A DNA stretch of 64,000 bases from Alentia gelatinosa (Eukaryota; Annelida; Polychaeta; Phyllodocida; Polynoidae). Below the pieces are notes generated by a model that was not told the DNA's origin, searched no databases, and worked only from the letters and a program-made list of their open reading frames with translations. Where the stretch lies: contig OX465584.1 of assembly GCA_950022655.1 (NCBI GenBank), forward strand, positions 48,404,723 through 48,468,722, in the 5' to 3' direction. Position numbers and translations under genes: made by a program. Numbering within the stretch: position 1 is the stretch's first letter; every line of letters begins with the position of its first letter. Positions 46,701-55,600 of the stretch are shown here, one piece after another.

Positions 46701-48097
46701 CAAGTGTTGAGTGGTGGTGTATCTGTTCTTCACTAGGGGATACATCTCTTGTGTGGTTTGGTCTAACCCATACACAGTAGTGTTACAGAGTTGTACTAGG
46801 TTACGTATCCTGCCTTTTAGAAAAGGCTGGGTCCTTGACAGGCACTTGCTTTGAGCCTCTTTACAGAGACGGATCAGCTTGGCTTCTCACCTGTAAAAAC
46901 TGCTGTACTGTCTCGTGGTTGAGACGGAATGCTAGCCCCAGTCCCAGGGCCAACTTCCCTAATGTTCTTGTTGGAAAAGGAGTAAGATTGAGTTGTTTTA
47001 TAGCATTCTGAATGCAATGTATATTTTAACTGAATCAAACATATATATACATTGCTGTACGAAACCATACAATATGATAACCTGGTAGGGTATGCTATGG
47101 AGAAGATCTGTGTGAATTTTCATTTCAATCCAATGTAGCTGTCAGGAGCTATGCACACATTTGTACAGATGGGGCGTTTTCAGGTGTAGATTATTTGTTA
47201 TGACTGTTAAATGAATGTTTGGTTCACATGATAAACTTGTATTTGCGTTATCTATTTGAATAATATTTTCTGTCTTCCCTACATCCCTACTGCTGGGTCA
47301 TTCAACAAAGCAACTATAGGCTCGAGACTGATCTGTTCTTTTAAATAGCTGAAAAAAAGCTTTCCATTTGGGGGCAGGGGGGGAGAGCACAAAGAATATC
47401 CCCCCCCCCCCCATAAATACCTAATACTAAATTCTGCGATACATCCCGGATCCAACTTATGAGAGCCAATATCACACACATTGATATGTATTTTTTATTT
47501 AACAAAGATATTCAAACAATAAGTGGAGATTTTTCTAAATGAGTGGTCTCAGTTTCATTCAGATCACAGTTTGTTTTGCTGATTTGATAGTTACAAAGTC
47601 AAAGGAGGACTCAATTCACATTTTGCTTGATCTTCTTTTTGTCAAAACTCTGGACCTAAAAAAGGTAAAATAAAAAGGAAAACTGTTCCATGAAGCTTGA
47701 TACGAGTAGAATGTGATTGGCTAATCAGTGTTATATTCAGGTAAATATTCAACTTTGATTTTTTTGGGTGTAGTCTCTAACATAAGAGTTTGTGGACTAG
47801 ATCTAGTCCATAACGCTACATGTCTGAACAGAAACAATGTATATTTTGATTTATATAGTGTCATTTATATAACTATACCCTAACTTTACAAGAAAATGTT
47901 TTGTGGTAGCAGTTTTGACTTTTGTTTGACTTCACTCTTCAACTAGTCCACTGTCCAGGCAGTGAGTGGGTGAAGCCTTAAGCACACAAATACAGTATTA
48001 CCTTATCGTTATCAACGTCGGCAACAGTCAAAGCCTTGCTGACTACATTTCCTAGACACTCAAATTCCAAACGTTCCACAAAAGATATCGTCCTCAT
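28698..48097 (-). CDS. ITFG2: ITFG2, KICSTOR complex subunit (12 coding exons)
   Basis: ITFG2 belongs to KICSTOR (KPTN, ITFG2, C12orf66/KICS2, SZT2), which anchors GATOR1 on lysosomes so that amino acids control mTORC1. The 12 exons below join into 447 codons plus stop. Landmarks in order: MRTISFVERLEFE with DVDNDK (FG-GAP-like loop), EVGDLCNHG, EGWCSVFAV, PANSKTLLIADIDGDGH, VIGYSDRRVRSFRW, LMVSQPGG, VVGNISRR, ILWSLYVDHQLFSLTKLDVT, EEVVACSWDGRTYLV and CLIYVTFNNKVIVYYNI. These match human ITFG2 in sequence and order, and describe a single beta-propeller. The only uncertain junction is the exon 7 donor. The 3' end merges with the 82-bp satellite. The gene diverges from C2CD5. Confidence 0.92.
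29208..29384 (-). CDS. ITFG2: ITFG2 exon 11
   Basis: Acceptor CTACCTCAG, donor GACG|GTGAGT. Encodes NVPCLIYVTFNNKVIVYYNI and a C-terminal helix with LVQTMEKNERLHDLF, matching NLVKLLETKPEYHSLL in human. Confidence 0.92.
29450..30790. repeat. Long dispersed repeat, copy A (ITFG2 intron 10)
   Basis: Shares blocks such as gcctgcattgattgg, catatatttagc, tcaatattgag and gaccaaccatccacctgc, in the same order, with copies B (about 40640-42240) and C (about 42240-42815). A TA-flanked MITE interrupts it at 30394-30571. It has no coding capacity. Confidence 0.75.
30394..30571. mobile_element. Intact 178-bp MITE with TA target-site duplication
   Basis: Starts cagtagaagcccacg and ends ggcggggttctactg, with TA on both sides. 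Copies B and C of the host repeat preserve the uninterrupted site (ggtagaaatatgtccat), showing that one TA was duplicated on insertion. This is typical of Tc1/mariner-pogo superfamily elements. Confidence 0.88.
30998..31115 (-). CDS. ITFG2: ITFG2 exon 10
   Basis: Acceptor TTCCTCAG, donor GTGCTG|GTAAAT. Encodes GDGTEEVVACSWDGRTYLVN, a classic FG-GAP-type repeat, then VVRFHFSEHVAAFCAG. Confidence 0.92.
31130..31475. repeat. 29-bp minisatellite (ITFG2 intron 9)
   Basis: About eleven diverged copies of a unit like gttaaggtcagaatagtagt plus gtctcatac. Adjacent perfect units start at 31201 and 31230. The array sits between exons 10 and 9 and ends about 10 bp from the exon 9 donor. Confidence 0.85.
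31484..31572 (-). CDS. ITFG2: ITFG2 exon 9
   Basis: Acceptor TTGGTCTAG, donor TTACG|GTAAGT. Encodes DKILWSLYVDHQLFSLTKLD; DHQLF and KLDVT are identical in human ITFG2. Confidence 0.92.
31829..31983 (-). CDS. ITFG2: ITFG2 exon 8
   Basis: Acceptor TCTCGGTGCAG, donor CTCGACG|GTATGT. Encodes VVGNISRRKKDEEKYVPSYC then AICTLDG, which matches LIGNI and ALCTLDG in human. An in-frame alternative acceptor lies ten bases inside the exon. Confidence 0.85.
32041..32785. other. ITFG2 intron 7, AT-rich stretch
   Basis: No exon or recognisable element was seen. It contains a weak dyad around 32480-32520 (cattatatacctgtgcgtg) similar to the AT-rich centres of the foldback elements. Confidence 0.4.
32789..33040. 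repeat. MITE with AGGGCATGTTCCATTGGA ends
   Basis: The left end agggcatgttccattgga is inverted as tccaatggaacaccccct at the right end. It is about 250 bp and a relative of 26856-27162. Confidence 0.7.
33675..34045 (-). mobile_element. tRNA-derived SINE copy
   Basis: On the minus strand the head has GGTTGTGGGTTTGAGTCCC, a good RNA polymerase III B box. The body contains ccccagcagtggtaga and the tail contains cctcagggtcacctgggaca. The A box is degenerate. It lies in ITFG2 intron 7. Confidence 0.72.
34653..34985. repeat. Diverged MITE (GTGCTCCAC family)
   Basis: Starts gaaggacatattccactgag and shares interior words such as gggtttgtacaccat and gcgacgtggg-like segments with 26856-27162 and 32789-33040. 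The right terminus is unclear. Confidence 0.5.
35430..35790. repeat. Dispersed repeat interrupted by a SINE
   Basis: The sequence ggaactgcactgagatccac...gaggctatggattgag resumes after an insertion with gtggttcatatttcc. The uninterrupted relative is at about 24838-25020. Confidence 0.6.
35568..35731 (-). mobile_element. Truncated SINE with 10-bp target-site duplication
   Basis: Flanked by ggattgagtg at 35558-35567 and 35732-35741. The left edge is the oligo tail tttgtttgtttggg, so the element points to the minus strand. The body begins tagtttaacgtccaatgtgt. Confidence 0.72.
36391..36710. repeat. Diverged MITE (GTGCTCCAC family) with poly-C
   Basis: Begins aagggcttactccaccgggc and includes a run of about 16 C near 36475-36490 and a (TA)n stretch. 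The right part retains gtttgcatgtttggcaaatg. Confidence 0.5.
37628..37960 (-). mobile_element. Near full-length tRNA-derived SINE
   Basis: On the minus strand the 5' head reads GGGGAGTTAGCTCATTGGTT (A box) and, 40 bp later, GGTTGTCAGTTCAACTCTGA (B box). A body with ccagcagtggtagattt follows, and the 3' end is gggacataaaatcaaacaaa and a short A/C-rich tail. The length is about 330 bp. It lies in ITFG2 intron 7. Confidence 0.82.
38215..38570. repeat. AT-rich tandem repeat, unit about 50 bp
   Basis: Alternating blocks of accaatactatagtatatg and accaatactatagtactaga plus atataatattac repeat about seven times, close to the 3' side of ITFG2 exon 7. Confidence 0.85.
38795..38955 (-). CDS. ITFG2: ITFG2 exon 7 (3' boundary uncertain)
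   Basis: Acceptor CTCATTCAG, phase 0. Encodes DACIDLMVSQPGGTFVTLLD, which matches LPELMVSQPG in human, then a disordered stretch. The frame stays open past 38659. The donor GAGGG|GTGTGT at 38795 fits the phase of exon 8 and gives a 447-residue protein. The alternative CAG|GTGGAG at 38803 would need the internal exon 8 acceptor. Confidence 0.7.
39585..39730 (-). CDS. ITFG2: ITFG2 exon 6
   Basis: Acceptor ACTCTTCAG, donor GGACAG|GTAAGC. Encodes DGDGHVEMVIGYSDRRVRSF then RWLDAGGD and LETWMLAGQ, aligning with VVGYTDRVVRAFRW and WMLEGQ of human ITFG2. Confidence 0.93.
40000..40114 (-). CDS. ITFG2: ITFG2 exon 5
   Basis: Acceptor GTGTCTAG, donor ACATAG|GTATGA. Encodes a polar stretch and KPAFRQRLPANSKTLLIADI, matching PVFKQHIPANTKVMLISDI. 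Confidence 0.92.
40525..40596 (-). CDS. ITFG2: ITFG2 exon 4
   Basis: Acceptor GTCCGTAG, donor AACACG|GTGAGT. Encodes NYLVVSSLEGWCSVFAV, matching NLLVAVSAEGWFHLFDL. Confidence 0.9.
40640..42240. repeat. Long dispersed repeat, copy B (ITFG2 intron 3)
   Basis: Colinear with copy A (29450-30790) but interrupted by a purine tract and flanked by a partial tandem copy C. Diagnostic shared words are gcaggtggacgcattcaaaa, gcctgcattgattgg and ccacttcctagcacctac. Confidence 0.75.
41062..41185 (+). repeat. Purine (GGGA/GGA) tract
   Basis: About 120 bases are almost wholly G and A on the plus strand, in ggga and ggaa steps. It may form triplex or G-quadruplex DNA. The overlapping proline-rich and glycine-rich frames are by-products. 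Confidence 0.9.
42240..42815. repeat. Long dispersed repeat, copy C (partial, tandem to B)
   Basis: Repeats the second half of copy B directly after it, including aatgacacttcctaga, the poly-C run and tccataaaggagttcttaaa, ending at gaccaaccgtccacctgcta. Confidence 0.75.
43590..44760 (-). mobile_element. Possible decayed retroelement fragment (gag-like)
   Basis: On the minus strand, 43609-43770 encodes a short helical stretch rich in Met, Gln and Ala (MQAKMQGTVEVIQATLAHLT) followed by a Pro/Ala-rich tail and a stop. That composition is common in retrotransposon Gag-like proteins. Upstream frames are broken, and no protease, RT or LTR was recognised. It is GC-richer than the surrounding intron 3 of ITFG2. 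The family is not identified. Confidence 0.35.
45483..45524 (-). CDS. ITFG2: ITFG2 exon 3
   Basis: A 42-bp micro-exon encoding ITCLEVGDLCNHGI, matching LTCVGVGDVCNKGK in human. Acceptor TTTTCCTAG, donor GGAATA|GTGAGT; both ends phase 0. Confidence 0.88.
45865..46510. repeat. Composite of MITE and palindrome (ITFG2 intron 2)
   Basis: Has tgtatttcaccag-type and cctggtggaacagc-type termini of the GTGCTCCAC family. Inside is a hairpin with arms tagatgaacctctgccttcg and its complement ending gttcatctga (about 46262-46297). Confidence 0.5.
46545..46640 (-). CDS. ITFG2: ITFG2 exon 2
   Basis: Acceptor GTTTGTCAG, donor GGCATG|GTGAGT. Encodes GYELIVGNVNGELLIHKG, aligning with NELVVGDTSGKVSVYK; 32 codons, phase 0 at both ends. 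Confidence 0.9.
46700..48001. other. ITFG2 intron 1
   Basis: No coding exon or well-defined element was seen. It holds a poly-C run near 47400 and AT-rich unique-looking sequence. Confidence 0.4.
48002..48097 (-). CDS. ITFG2: ITFG2 exon 1 (start codon)
   Basis: ATG at 48095-48097 followed by RTISFVERLEFECLG and DVDNDK, aligning residue for residue with the human N-terminus. Donor GATAAG|GTAATA. Confidence 0.92.
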
Positions 48098-49550
48098 GTT
48101 GAAAAGTGGAACATCTTCTATCCAAAACCTGTGTTATTTGGCATTTGCAAACCCTCGCCCAGGCACTTTCCGCTGGTCACTTTGTACCACTATACAGTGA
48201 TGTGTGGATGTATACCGGTAACAAGTTAAGAGCCTTCGCTTCCGCTTCCGGTTACAATGCGTCAACCAATCAGTGCTCAGAGGGTTGTCAACATGACCGC
48301 CGTACCGCAGAATCCCACATAAAAGCCTGAAAAATTTATTAACAACAAGGTAAATACGCTTTTATTTGTAATGATCAACTTAGGATGTTGTGTCTATATG
48401 AACATAGCATATGCATAAATCGTGTCACCATTAGGGGATTGTTGCATGTGTGCATTTCACTGGCATAATGTATTGGTCAATGCTGTTTGCACTGAGTCAG
48501 TAACTTGAGTTAGTGACAGCAGTAAAACTGTGAAGCTCGAGGGCAGAGAACGTATCTTTCGCCACGGTCAGTGGCGCTACTGATAACCAACGGTCAAAAC
48601 CCAAAGCATAAGATAAAGACCTAGACCAGGTCAAGGTTCAGTTATTAGATTAGATGATGTTTTTCTGTAACTGTAATGTCCATTATTGCAAAGACTTATC
48701 TGTGGTTATTGCAGGGCCATGCTAATTGGAAATAAAGTGTTAATACATAGTGTGATATTCACAGAGTGAATTAATGAATAAAAAGTGGTATTTTCATGTC
48801 AATGTACGTAAATTGATTTTGATGAAGTTGTCGATTCAGACATGAATTCTAATAATATTTCTATGGAATTGTGTAGTTTTGTGTGCATACAGTGTGTTAC
48901 CCTGAGTCTACACATAAAATGATAAATTATATAATTCAGCCCACAATTTATTGAGAAATGAATGTAGCCAGGCTAACGTTGTATGGTTGTCTCACAGCAG
49001 CATATACCTCAATAACATGAACCATAAGGTTCTTGGACCCAGGACGATTTGAGCCTTGGACGCCTTAAGCCTTTCTCAAGTTTCTGTGGACGCCTTGAGC
49101 CTACCCTGCGGACGCCTTGAGCCTACCCCGTTTTGGTGGCCTTGAGCCTCTAGATGTAAAGCTTATACTGGTTTATATTCATATATATATATACTCAACC
49201 CTAACCCTTACCCAACCCTTTTCTAACCCTAACCCGCCGATCGGAACTAAAATGAGGTAGGCTCAAGGCGTCCACCGGGTAGGCTCAAGGCGTCCATGTT
49301 TTCGCGCTAACAGGAGGCTCAAACGGTAAAAGGTTCAAGGCGTCCAATTCCCAATCATGTCCATCATGACAAGACCATCAACACTAATCATATTAATCTG
49401 TGTGTCGAGTGATACATTTTTAAAGTGAATCCTCATTTCTCTCGAGGTGAATTAGTTAGATGTTTATGTAAGGAATGATCAGTGCACAGCACACTTTACC
49501 GTTAATGATAAAAGTCCTTTCTCTCGTTTAATTTGCACTCTGTTCACTAG
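48098..49550. promoter_or_regulatory. Divergent promoter region, ITFG2 / C2CD5
   Basis: The ITFG2 start (48097, -) and the C2CD5 ATG (49551, +) face away from each other. The C2CD5 ATG follows immediately after a splice acceptor (TTCACTAG), so a non-coding 5' exon must lie upstream. A fitting donor is ACAACAAG|GTAAAT at 48349. The promoter pair should therefore lie within about 48100-48349, which is CpG-richer than the surroundings. No TATA box is evident. Confidence 0.55.
49040..49357. repeat. Compact foldback element with tandem GGACGCCTTGAGCC arms
   Basis: The left arm (about 49055-49150) has four spaced ggacgccttgagcc-like units. The right arm (about 49255-49357) has the inverted units ggctcaaggcgtcca. 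Between them is a pyrimidine-rich telomere-like stretch (aaccctaacccttacccaac). It lies in the presumed 5' UTR intron of C2CD5. Confidence 0.75.
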
Positions 49551-49640
49551 ATGCCGGCCAAGGTAAAGGTTCGCATCGTGGCTGGGCGGGACCTGCCTGT
49601 GATGGACAGAGCCAGTGATTTAACAGATGCGTTTGTAGAG
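49551..49640 (+). CDS. C2CD5: C2CD5 exon 1 coding
   Basis: ATG directly after acceptor TTCACTAG; donor GTAGAG|GTAAGC. Encodes MPAKVKVRIVAGRDLPVMDR with the first calcium-binding loop (Asp19, Asp26). Confidence 0.94.
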
Positions 49641-52600
49641 GTAAGCCTCTTTGTCATATTCCAATTGATTATCTGTTTACATTAGCCAATATAACCAGCC
49701 TTGTCCCCAAACAGGTGCCGAACACTGGAAATCGTCAATACTTGTTCTTGACAAGAGTTTAGATGCAATAAACAATTTGATATTCAATAAACATATTTCC
49801 AGTTACTTGTGCACAACTTCTAGACAATGTGTCGTTTCTTTATAATTGTGTAAAGATATTTTTCCAGTAAAGTTTCCCCCGAATTAATCCAGCTATGTTG
49901 CATTTCCCCCCAGTGGTATCCAAACACGCATTATTGTACACAGGAAACCAGCACAGAGAAGGACTTGTCGTCTTGTGTTTCAACACAAAACAGTTCTTCG
50001 CCCCTCAATGGAGATGAGGGGTGAATACTTTTTGGAATATATTTATCACAATTTTAAGCCTTTTCCGTGGTATGCGTTATGAGGCTCCGTGGTATGAGTA
50101 TGAGGCTCCTTATGCGCTCTATAGTATGATTTGCATAGTGTACCATCTTAATCCTTCATATATGATAATAAACTGAAAGATTTCCGTTTCAGATTCTAAT
50201 TCAATACCCAAATTATAAGAATAACTGTCCTGGTCTTAAATGGAAGAGTTAAGAATCTCTTTCTGTTTTTATCATATACATGTTTGATTTTTAGGTCAAG
50301 TTCGGAAGTACCACACATAAAACAGATGTTTGCCGCAAATCCCTAAATCCACAATGGAACTCGGACTGGTATAGATTTGAGGTAATTCTTTCAATATTAC
50401 AAAATAATTGAAATAGAGCAAACAAGCTGTTTAATTTCCCATTAATTTAAAAGTCACAAATGCAAGTAAACATGTCCACTAGGATGCATACTCAGTTTGT
50501 TCTTTAACCGATTAAATATATAGTGCGCTTCAATTCGTCATGGTTTAGTTATTTAGTGAAACAGCTTCCCAGGATGGTAGTCCGTGCCGCTTTTGTGTAG
50601 CACTAGCGACCTTGCCGCTGCCTTTTGTACCCCTCCCGTCTCCACCTAGCTGTGACTTAAACGAGAAGCAAATTGAAATGTTTGCTCTGGTGGCCATTGC
50701 ATGTAGTGCGACCAACTTTCGCCAGATGGCGTCGTTCATCATCAGCCTGTCCTGTGGTCATGAAAGAGACTATGGTGGCCAGTGTAAAATGGGGTGTGAC
50801 AACAGATAAACAGCGCATCGTGTGGGGTGGTACTTCAGTTCTTAGTTGGTCATCGGCGTTAAGAACTACGCATGCACTGACAACAGCGAAAGCTTGGGCA
50901 TTTTTAAACTCTCATTGTCTTCTCTCAGGGTAAAGACATCCGAAAAATTAGACACGTGTTTAAAAATTGACTAAACGCGTTTATGGGGAGAGTTTGGTCA
51001 ATTTTACTGAGCAAACGAGGTACACAATGGAGGTGAGATAAATGTGTTTCACTATTGTTATTTTTATACCTCCAAACATAATTATTGAAATATTAACCAA
51101 AATATAATGACATTAATCCTCATCCAAAGTGTGCTAGTATGGGCGAAAATTGCCTTGTGTAACTTGAGTGCGTATACAAAGTATGTGGGCATTTATCATA
51201 TCACCACCCCCTTCAAAATATGCTGGTACTCCAAGAATTTCATAATCAAACAAAGGTTGGTAACAGTGACCCTAACCTGTATAACGTTCAAGGCATCACC
51301 CGGCCAGCCCCGGAAGATGCCTCGAGTCATCACCTGGCCAGCCCTGATTGATAGCTCAAGGCATCACTCGGCGTGAATGGGTTAAACGAGCTTCAATTCT
51401 GATCCTTTCCAATAAAGATAGGAGGAAGATGTGATATTCATCTATCAATGATATAAAGCGTATTTGAGATAAGAAGTTGTTATGTTCATTTTAGGTGGAT
51501 GACGAAGACCTACAGGATGAACCGTTACAAATCAGGTCAGTCTCGCTACCTCAAAAGAAATATTTTAATGTACTAAGAAACATTCCAGATAATCTCGTAG
51601 ATTCAGCTATCATGGGTAACATTATATTATGGGACTTATTGTGCTATAAATGGTATTCACACGTAACTGTTTGAAAACGCTTCTCTAGTAATGCATTTCT
51701 ACATATCGATTACATAATCCTACGCCCCCACCTTTTAGAATGGGAGATCAACAAATAGCTATACAGAGTTCCTGCAGTCTGACGTTGTTAACTATAATGT
51801 CACTGGAAACCAATCACTATAAATATATCTGGTTGTCTATGATAAAAAGTAAAGTATGGTAGTATCGCCTGAAAGATCACTTAATGAAAAAAAGGTCTCC
51901 AGATGATTAAAACCACTGGTATACTTGAGATATGTTTACATGTATCTTCGTGTATGGTTTGTTTTCAGAGTGTTGGACCATGACACATACAGTTCCCATG
52001 ACGCCATCGGCAAAGTGTACATCGACCTCAATCCACTTCTGTCAAAGGAGCACGCATCGGTGATCAGCGGGTGGTTCCCCATCTACGATACCATGCACGG
52101 TCTGTATCTCTGCATTCCGTGTACCATCATCATATCTACTACACCATACATCACTAAAATGACTCGCTCTGCTTTTTTTTCTCGTCATAATTAATCTTAT
52201 GTACTTGAAGTTTGAAGTAGGCTAGTTTTGTCTGATATTGTTTGCAATGTTTTTACCTAAGAGGTTTGGTGTGTTTTCTCAGTCTCTATGAAGCAGTAAA
52301 TTCAACATAAAAATTTTACTTTTTTTCTTTACCCTACCTGACAGTCATGTATTCAACAATACTTTATACACTGATTCAGATAGTTAATATGCACGGTTAT
52401 GGTCTACATAAGTGAACTATGTTACATTTTTTTGTAGGAATACGTGGAGAACTAAACGTCATTGTGAAAGTGGATCTCTTTTCGGATTTCAACAAATTCC
52501 GGCAATCCTCTTGTGGCGTGCAGTTTTTCTGCAGTGAGTACACTTTCATATCTAACTGCAGTGAAAATGGCGAATATCTGAAGGTGGATTTCTAGCATTT

Positions 52601-55600
52601 GTTTTCCAGAACACTCAATATTTTCGGCATACGACAGAGATGGCAGCTTTCCACTCTGATATGGAAATCCATATTTCCATTTTCAGTTTATGAAATAATT
52701 TCTCCTTGTGTAAAAGAAAGATGATATTAGTTGAGACTCATTCACACTTATAAAACACTTTTAACCTCTCCACAGTCCCTCAGCCCCATACAGATGCCGA
52801 CTCCGACGTGTTTCCCATTTCCTCCCGGTCTTTCAGGCTGCGAGATCCACATGGAAAATACTTTCCCTTTTTTTCTGATCCCAACTCACACACCAAATAC
52901 GAAATAAATTGTGTCCCAAACTACATCATATGATATAGAAATAACTTTCCGGTCTAAAAAGAAAAGATGAATACCGAATTTCACAAATTAAGCTGCAATG
53001 TCACAGAATGCAATATCTCCGTGGATTTATTCTATAGTCTCCATTAATCATATTTCCTTTTCGCCCAACACTTAAGATACAAATAGTCGAAATCCCACCC
53101 CTGAGAAACAGTTTACCTGTTAAGTAAAGAAAGGGAAGCACCAGGGAAATTCCAGAGCTATTTCTCAACATTTTTGTCATACTAAATAAATAGTGTCAAA
53201 AATGATAGGGTCATGAACAATATCTTAATCTTCATGTGTCTTTTGACTTACATCTCTTGATATGTTTCCTCAAATCTGGTTTATTCAGGTATTCGTTTAC
53301 ATTCTTAAAGTATACCGACACATAGTTAAATAGCTGACAACTTCACTTTCTAATAATCTATTTAGGTGATTATATAAAATTGTATTTTCTTTTGCAACAC
53401 AGCATCAGGTATTCCACATGGATATCTGATGCTCGTCATCTACGGCTTCGTCGAAGAGCTGGTGGTGAACGATGACCCGGAGTACCAGTGGATCGACAAG
53501 CTTCGCTCACAGCGTGCCTCCAATGAAACCCGCCAGGTCCACTTCACCAAACTCTCCGGTAAGCTTGACTTGTGTCTATATGATAGAGTGGGTAGGTCTC
53601 AGGTTCACTTCAAACGCTCCAGTAAGCTTCGCTTAGTCTGACAGAGGGGGGGTAGGTCTCAGATACATGTCACCAAACTCTGCAGTAAGTTTGATTCCGA
53701 TATACATCACCAAATTCCCCGGTAAACATGGCTCAGTCAGACAGACAGGGATAGGTCTCAGATACATGTCATAAATCTCCCTTAACCTCAGCGCAGGTGA
53801 GACGGGTGTCAGGGTCAGGTATGATCTCAGATATAGTTCCTGAAACTCAGGTAAGCTCTGTTTAAGTGGGGCAGGGCAGGGTCTCTCAGATCCAGTTCAC
53901 CAAACTGTCGGGTAAGCTTGGCCTAGCCAGTTGACCAGAGTGTCTCCGGTGGTCACTTTCACTGATACATTGCTAGAGCACTTTGGAGCTGCTTCTAAAA
54001 TTAACTTTTGGAAATTAGTGAATAATCGTTATTTGATAATTAGAAACATGCAGTGATCTTAACAAGGGCAATAATTCTTAAGAACCCAATTTCTATGTGA
54101 TATGACCCATCTTGATACTCCGATATAAACTTCTGAAAACTATGACACAATCAAACGAGTAATTCCTGTTAAATTTCTGGTGCTATGTCAAGACATACCA
54201 CCTGAAGTGAACCTTTGATTATCGGTATACATATTGAGGACAAGGTGCATCGTGTGCTGTGCTAAATATGTGTATATAAATAATATGAATGTTTTATGTT
54301 TCTGCTTTAATCAATCAGGTCAACTTCAGAGAAAGATTGGCCTGAAAGTGCTGGAGATGGGTGGTAATGCAGTCATAGGGTAAGTGCTTTAAACAATCTT
54401 TCCAGCTATATCATGAATCAGTGCTTGATTTTTGTAGTTTAGACACATTATCTTTGGGCTAGTGTTTTCATTTTCAAACTCTCGTGACTAGTGATCAGCA
54501 GAAAGGATCTGGGAGACCCTTTCAATCCTGAGAATGAACCATTCCCTTGGTGGTTCCAAAAGATACCTAAAGGCATTTCCCTGATGAGCCCTGAAGATGC
54601 CTCCGGGCAATTTTCGGGTGCCTTTAATGAAAAGTTGATTTTGAGGAGAAATCAATTATATAGTTTCATGATGTTTTTTAGGATATATAGAAAACGATAT
54701 CATCATTTTAATTAACTGTGGATTAGAATACTTTGGCGAAGGAAACTCTGGGTACCATGGTGGTACAGTAAACCCCCACTTAAGGGGACATCCTCCGTTC
54801 CGGGCCAAGTGAAACCTTAAGCGGGGTGGCCCCTTAAGCGGGGTGTCCACTTAAGCGAGGTTTTTAGTCTGTAGATTGTTACATAGTAAAGTATACCTAT
54901 ATAATTCTAAGGAAATGCATGGAAAATAAATAGAAAATGAATAAATATACATAAATTCAAGTCAATGAAGGAAAAATTCACAGTGTAACACAGTTCTTTG
55001 AACAGTCTCACAGTCCCAGGTCCTCATATCCAGCACCTTCACGCTGGGTGACTTTCAATCGCGCTTATACTGACTGCAGACCCATTTTACAGGTCCACAC
55101 TTATTAAATTGTCCTAATAAAAGCTAGAGGATCATGTACGAAATCAAGGTGTTTTGATTCTGTCTGTTATTTACAAAGTCGGCCAGCGGTGGCCTTATTA
55201 CGTAATCCTCCCCAAATTAATCAGTGGTCCTTCAAATACCAGACTCTTTCCATTCATGGATCTGGCGTAAGAATACTCAGAACAGAGATGGTTCCCGACT
55301 GTAGATCGGTGTCATATAATCTGCCAATTCAAAATGGCTTTAGGTTACCCAAGATTGCATTTTTTTTGTTTAATCTCTGAGGAGAAGACCTTGATTGCCA
55401 CACAACTGACTTTTTCAGATATCGCCAGTGCTTCGATCTGGAAGGCGAGTCTGGGGTTGTCGTTCGAGGTATCGGCACATCGGTGATGATCACAAAGTCC
55501 AGCGGGCTCATCACTTCCCCGCCGAGTGCCTCTCCGATCAAAGAGTAAGTTCCCTGCGCCCCGCCAGGCACCAGTCCGTAGCCTCTTGAGCCCCTTCTTA

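Noticed and set aside
49195..49240. An interstitial telomere from a chromosome fusion
   Set aside because: The aaccctaaccc-like run is short, imperfect and sits symmetrically between the arms of a foldback element; a related stretch lies in the copy at 3945-3985.
50545..50933. A transposase or retroviral gene in C2CD5 intron 2
   Set aside because: The short frames on both strands show no motif I can name; kept only as an unknown block.
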